From Typha latifolia (lineage: Eukaryota > Streptophyta > Magnoliopsida > Poales > Typhaceae), in contig CM034101.1 in NCBI GenBank assembly GCA_019914945.1, forward strand, positions 693,188-757,187: 64,000 nucleotides of DNA, written 5' to 3'. The position numbers were made by a program, and so were the translations under genes. Positions 58,881 to 64,000 of this stretch are shown here, piece after piece. Within the stretch, counting starts at the first letter, position 1. Every line of letters starts with the position of its first letter. A model generated the notes under the pieces. That model was not told the DNA's origin. It saw only the letters and a list, made by a program, of their open reading frames with translations, and made no database searches.

Positions 58881-59834
58881 CTCGATCAAGTTGGAATGAG
58901 TTGGAGATGAGATAGAGATACGAGTTATAAGGTTCATGCAACCAAGTTAAACCCTCTTCTAAGAGACGTATCCAAGTCTCGTTCTTTTTAAGAGAGAGAG
59001 AGAAGTCGAATGGTTCTCTAGTATCAATTATTGTAGGTGGCGAAGAGTGTGGGGCCCCCGCAAGGGTGACACAGGAGGAGGGAGGGGTGGGGGTCATTTT
59101 ACCTTTTTTAGGAAAGGGACCTGATTGAGGGTTTTGGCACTACTAAGTGGGTAGGGAACTTATTATTTATCACTACTGAGCTTCTCCTAATCTTTGTTTG
59201 GAGGCCGAGACCACTAGCATTCACGCACTTGGCATGCCTGACTTTATTGGTGCAATGGGCCTCTTAGTTAGGTCTCTCCTACCTTTTTTTTCCTCTTTCA
59301 ACCTCTTTACTTTTATTGATGGACTTACCACTTTACATGAATGAAGTCACGAACTCATGTGTTGTTGGGCTCCACATTGGCGACACAATCATACATCCTT
59401 TTTACTAGTCAAATGAGTCTTGCAGCTGATTCTCCCAACCTGCTTTCTAGATGATGTACGTTCTAGGGTTTAGAGGACACCGCACCCATGGAACCTTTTT
59501 TTCTCCTTTTTTTCTTTCATCTAATTAATAGTCAATTGTGTAAAAAAGTTTGGTTGGTTGAGCATATCCTAATTGTTCACTCACTAATGTATGTATATGA
59601 TAGAGATTCGATGATCAAATGATAGATATCGAATATTCTCCACATAGGTTGTTTTCTACATCTATTAACCTAGAAGCACTCATTCGTTCTACTTTTTTTT
59701 TTCTCAAAGAGAAAAAAGCTTATAGACATACGAGATTGGGCAACTACATGCTTCATAATTTTGAAAACAACTACAGCACAACAAAATCAACATATTGTAA
59801 CAAACCGAATGAAACATAAGGGTATAACAAAAGA

Positions 59835-60177
59835 TTTTTTTTATATTATTCATGAGTCTGAAGGATAGATATGAGCAGGATAAATGGTCAATCCTCTATA
59901 AATACAGAGACATTTAGGTTCCACCAAGCTTTTAGCTACTTAGTCTAGGCTTCAAACCATATGCGTCGCCAAATAATTGCTCTAGACCAAACGCCACTGA
60001 GACCTGCTTCAAGTTGTTCCTCAAAGCTAACTGCATTTTTGAGCCATCAACCGAATCGACCTAAGCCACCAAACCGTCAAATAATTTTTTCACAATATTA
60101 TTTAGAGTTAGAGTCGAACTTATGACCACCTTAATCATGAGAAAAAATACCTACTAACTCTACTAAAATAAATTGGT
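59835..60177 (-). mobile_element. tRNA-derived SINE-like element, family B, copy 2
   Basis: A 343-base insertion, minus orientation, bounded by the direct repeat TAACAAAAGA at 59825-59834 and 60178-60187. On the minus strand it has an A-box-like TAGTAGAGTTAGTAGG (60151-60165 plus one base) and a good B-box-like AGTTCGACTC (60111-60120), about 45 bases apart as in tRNA genes. The body matches copy 1 throughout (AATAATATTGT, TTTGGTGGCTT, ATTGACCATTTA, CAGACTCA), and it ends in an A-rich tail. This copy keeps the better internal promoter. Confidence 0.78.
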
Positions 60178-60494
60178 TAACAAAAGACACATTTATGCAC
60201 GGCTCCACAAATGTCAAAAGGCAGCTACAATGAAGATATCTTTATGAACACTTGTAATCACTACATACAAAAATATGTAAAGGGATAATTTAAAATAAAA
60301 TAAAATGAGCGACAAGCGCGAAAATAAGGCTAAGAGTGAAGTAAAAAAGGGACAAGCTTCGATGGGCACAAAAAACCTAAACTCGTCGACTACTTATGGG
60401 AAAGGCACCAAAATCTAGAACCCACTCCTATGAACAAAGTTATGAAGAGGAGGAGAGGCAAAGAATGAAATCCCTACAAAAGAGAGGGAGCTCT

Positions 60495-60870
60495 GTTAGT
60501 ATGGAATCATTACATCTCAGAGCAATGATTCCATACTAACCAGTTAGTTATTAAAAATAATTTTCATCCTTAGATAAATTAAGAGAAATATAAGATATTT
60601 TACATATATGACTAAATTAATCGATAAAAAAATTATAATTTAAGTATTTTCTTATTGCTTATTCTTATAACTGTTTCTATAATAATAGGAGTATCGACTT
60701 CTACCAATTTATTATTAATTTTATATTTTATAAAAAAAATGGATAGCTAAGAGAGAAATAAAATATGACTAATTTACCCTTACAATTTAAAAAAGTGAAC
60801 TATACTTTTTGTTAATATGGCTGGTACTTCTAATTAATTTTATTTTGTATTATTTAATCTCAACCGTTCG
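60495..60870 (+). repeat. Dispersed AT-rich repeat, family A, copy 2, with terminal hairpin
   Basis: Begins with a perfect 17-base inverted repeat, GTTAGTATGGAATCATT at 60495-60511 and its complement at 60524-60540, around a 12-base loop. It then matches copy 1 (33981-34250) to about 60870. CCATACTAAC (60531-60540) has a near-inverse GTTAATATGG at 60811-60820, which could be terminal repeats, although similarity to copy 1 continues past that point. Confidence 0.72.
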
Positions 60871-62135
60871 ATTAGAAGAGAGAAATTAATAATTTTTATT
60901 GAATCATTTGGCTATATCTCAACGTGATAGCTTAGTAGGGGAGAGGGAGGAGAGACGAAATTCTAAGGTTCTTTTTTCCATTCATTCCACTGGAGAGGAA
61001 GAAAGTGACCTTATTGCCAATCAAAAGAAGTTAAAAATGTTGTAAAATTCTAACATCATGGAGTGAATCGGGACTCTCTCCGTCAAAATAAACCATCCTT
61101 TATAAGCTTCTTCATTAGGTGATCATGACTAAGCTTTACGGAGGTGAATTAAACCATCTTGTTGTCTAGAAAAGGACCTTTGAATCCATTAGCTTCAACT
61201 TGCACAGTAGTGTTTTTTCCCCCATATTCCCAATGACCAAAAGAGAATTAGAAGAAAGAACGATAGACCTACACAAAGGTCTTGCATGTCTTTCACCAGG
61301 AAACCTTTTCTTTTTGCATTATGGAAACATGGGCTACTGGACTAGGAATCGCAAATTTAGGATGCTTACTAGATAAATATTTCCCACATCTAATTGCTAT
61401 CACACTTGTAGGATCACAAGAAAGCCTCGTAAATTGCAAGACCTGTTCCAACTTTGAAGTCCTCACAAGAAATCCTTGTACCTTTCTGGGAACCGAAGTG
61501 AAGAATAGAGGAAGCATGAGACATGCATCACTAACCCATGCTCACAGAGAGAGAATGTAGATGACTAGTGGAATGGCATGTCAGTCGTGATAGCTCCACC
61601 ACTTGCCATGGTCCACTCCCATGGATATATAGTACCTATATTGTCTAGTTTCTAGGAACACCGTTCAAAATCCCCCAATTCATGACAAATATAAAGTTTC
61701 ATGAGTGAAAATAATCCAACTCACGCTTACTTAAAAGCTTTGTAATTTTCCAACGTTGTCACGAACAAAAGGATGGTACATTACCACATATGACTCTCAC
61801 TCTGTTATAAAAATGTCACACCCCCTCCCCCATGGCATGGCCCCATCACATGCATGGTCGGCCAATTGTACATTTCTTGGGATCATGGTCATGGGGTCCC
61901 CCTCGAAAGTAGCAATTGTGCCATGAGAGGATGACCATCGAGCACAAACCCTAACTCCAAGTTGCTGAAAGCTAATGATCCTATGATTGGAGTGGCTTCT
62001 CCCAAGAACTAGTCCTTGGGAGATGAGATAAGACCTCTTTGGAGTAACTACCCCACTGGTATACTTTGGACCATTTGTAGTGCCACTTTATGTATGCATG
62101 ACTCTTTTTATCTTTTGCAAAAAGTGATGATGATG

Positions 62136-62159
62136 ATATATATATATATATATATATAT
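62136..62159. repeat. (TA)n microsatellite
   Basis: Twelve TA units. Confidence 0.95.
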
Positions 62160-63460
62160 GCTGTTGTGGTCCACTTTGTGTTTTACTACATGCTAAGGTA
62201 ATCTACCCATTGCCTTCTCTTCTTTTTTTTTTTTAAAAAGAAAAAACTTCTTGGCTTTTGAATGATGGCAGGATGGCTTTCAGGTTTGTCTAGTCTCTAA
62301 TAATAACACCTCACTTTGACAGACTATTAATTGGTGCAGTTGTGAGGTGTTTCTCTGTTACAATCGCCCATGTCAGCAAAACAAGGTAGGATCCATACGA
62401 GATAAGAAGAAGATATCTTTGTTTCCACACGCTGTCATGAGCCGACAAGGCCTTATGCTCTGAGATTGACACAATCTTAGCCTCATATAATCTTGTCTGC
62501 TGTCATGTTTTGCTTGATGGGACTTTGTGTCGACCAAGGATTGGAGTATTGACTCTGCCTACCCCTTTGCTGCCCATAGAAAACATTCAATTGGAGGAAA
62601 GCCTGGAGCTATTTGAGTACCATTTTGTGTTTCGGAGCCATCCTCAGAATGAGACAATTAAAACTTTGCCGCCTTCTGAATTATATGACTCTCAAGTCTC
62701 AACTGTCATGAGATCCATTGGCACAAAGGAGTTTATTTCATACTTTCTGGAAGAAGATTTCATGCTCACGGCTATGACTTATGGCTCCATCAGTGATTTC
62801 AGATAAAGATTAGAGAGAGAGAAAAAAAAAAGATTCTTTCTTAAGAATCTCTGTCAGAAACAGAGGCTACATTTATTCATACTGAAGGTAATGGAAAAAA
62901 TAAGAATTATGCGAATGCCAAGGAATGTCTCACGCGAAGTAATAATCGAATAAAATGATTCATGAAATCATAGCCCACCTTAGTAATGATTCTAAGATGC
63001 ATGCATGCATGCTTTCACTGCTTTTTTCTTGCAATAATAGTGACGAAGTCACCATGTCTCCTTAAAGAAATATTCTTCAGATTCTGTAGAATTTATATGT
63101 GCAGAGATAAAAGATAAGAATCTTCATGGCGGCTAAGAGACTAGGAAGCTTCCTATCAATTTCTTGTGATTTCTATTAGCTCCACAACAAGTTTAAGGAT
63201 AGTTATGAACCATTTATCTCTGCACATAGTGTCAAGTTGTTGATAGGAAAAGAAAAGGAAAAAAAAATACCCCTTATTTGAGTCGATGCCCTTCAGATAA
63301 CTTTTTTACTGTTATAAACTAAAATCTTAGTATTTAGCGAATAAAAATACATAATATGTTTAACTGAAAGGAATGGAACAAATGAAATAAGGGATTTTAG
63401 AAGGATATATATACCAAAAATTAAAAAAACAATTTCTTCTAACCGATATGCATAGGGTAA

Positions 63461-63517
63461 GCCCAGGCCCAGGCCCAGGCCCGTTTAGCCCAAAATTGAC
63501 TTTGGGCTAAACGGGCC
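63461..63517. repeat. (GGCCCA)n leading into a perfect 17-bp hairpin
   Basis: Three GGCCCA-type units at 63461-63482 run into GGCCCGTTTAGCCCAAA (63478-63494), a 6-base loop and the exact complement TTTGGGCTAAACGGGCC (63501-63517). Likely the end of a transposable element; the class is unknown. Confidence 0.7.
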
Positions 63518-64000
63518 CGAACCCCAAATATCGGGACCGAGTCCGGAAACACGACCAGTGATATTAATATAAGTTGTTTTATAGTTGTACCAATCACAAA
63601 GGGAACAGTTAGTGTGTCTTAATTTGTCTATGGTTGCAAAGTCCATAATCATTTTAGTTTCACTAGAGTAAAATATTAATATCACTAGCTATATCTACAT
63701 CCGATTAACTATTAAACTCCTCCGATTAGAACTAGTTTGTAACTCCTATTATGTGCAAGCCCAACTGCCCTCTATCCTATCCGATTAGGAAGCCTGCAAT
63801 GCTAACTTTCTCTTTGATTGCACCATGATAACCACATAATTAATGCCGTACTTGTACCAATTATTTATTTAGTACTCCTTAATTACCCAACTTGGATGTG
63901 GCAACCAACTTGAGCACAGTAGTGATCTATTTTTTTTATTATCCGTATTACCTAAGCCGTGGACCTGTCACATATAGAGATACTATTCTCTTTGCTTTAG

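Larger units (their letters stand above)
58623..64000. other. Gene-poor right end
   Basis: No protein family recognised in 5.4 kb. It contains S40 3' sequence, microsatellites, a SINE-like element (59835-60177), a family A repeat (60495-60870) and a GC-rich hairpin (63478-63517). The remainder is AT-rich spacer. Confidence 0.45.

Noticed and set aside
60531..60820. Family A copy 2 as a complete MITE with 10-bp terminal repeats CCATACTAAC / GTTAATATGG
   Set aside because: Similarity to copy 1 continues beyond the right repeat (TGGTACTTC, ATCTCAACCG), so these are probably not the true ends.
62510..62806. 98-codon plus-strand frame
   Set aside because: No recognisable family, no promoter or splice context; length is compatible with chance in this composition.

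Overview
This is a stretch of plant nuclear genome. The genes carry GT-AG introns, the spacers are AT-rich with many microsatellites, and the protein families are plant-specific: LTD, RLCK-VII kinase, TOM1, S40, PADRE/DUF4228, a CC-NBS-LRR, and the At1g61900 and At5g41620 families. Several genes have a GC-rich 5' end above an AT-rich background (S40, the At5g41620-like first exon, DUF4228), which suggests a monocot, probably not a grass. The species call is inference only. Thirteen protein-coding genes were assembled by hand. Every multi-exon model keeps reading frame across its splice sites.

Layout. 0.9-2.0 kb (-): two-exon LTD, which guides light-harvesting proteins inside the chloroplast. 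3.1-3.9 kb: two short related genes of unknown function, convergent and sharing the bases CTAG as both stop codons; the minus gene has a long 5'-leader intron and a TATA box near 6.4 kb. 8.3-10.8 kb (-): galactose mutarotase, five exons. 11.5-14.1 kb (-): PBS1-like receptor-like cytoplasmic kinase, five exons, with an intact GDKSHVS activation loop. 14.6 kb (+): small PADRE/DUF4228 gene. 16.0-20.4 kb (+): TOM1-like seven-helix membrane protein, eleven exons, one intron with a GC donor and another holding a SINE-like sequence.

21.9-33.5 kb: two DTX40-like MATE transporters (-) with matching exon plans, with an intronless CC-NBS-LRR gene (+) between them. A Copia-type LTR remnant sits in an intron of the first transporter. 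37.1-42.5 kb (+): At1g61900-like GPI-anchored SPARK protein, eight exons including one of 12 nt. 44.4 kb (-): small MGNC-type protein gene. 45-52.7 kb: gene-poor AT-rich spacer. 52.7-55.3 kb (+): coiled-coil protein like At5g41620. 58.1 kb (+): S40/DUF584 gene with a G-box-rich promoter. 58.6-64 kb: no gene recognised, several repeats.

The genes are mostly independent housekeeping, signalling and transport units; no operon-like or biosynthetic cluster is visible. The best unexplained signals are non-coding. One is a tRNA-derived SINE-like family with two copies, each flanked by its own perfect target-site duplication. A second is a dispersed AT-rich repeat family with two copies, one ending in a perfect 17-bp hairpin. 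The PBS1-like kinase and the CC-NBS-LRR about 11 kb away are the most interesting gene combination, but any functional link between them is speculation.
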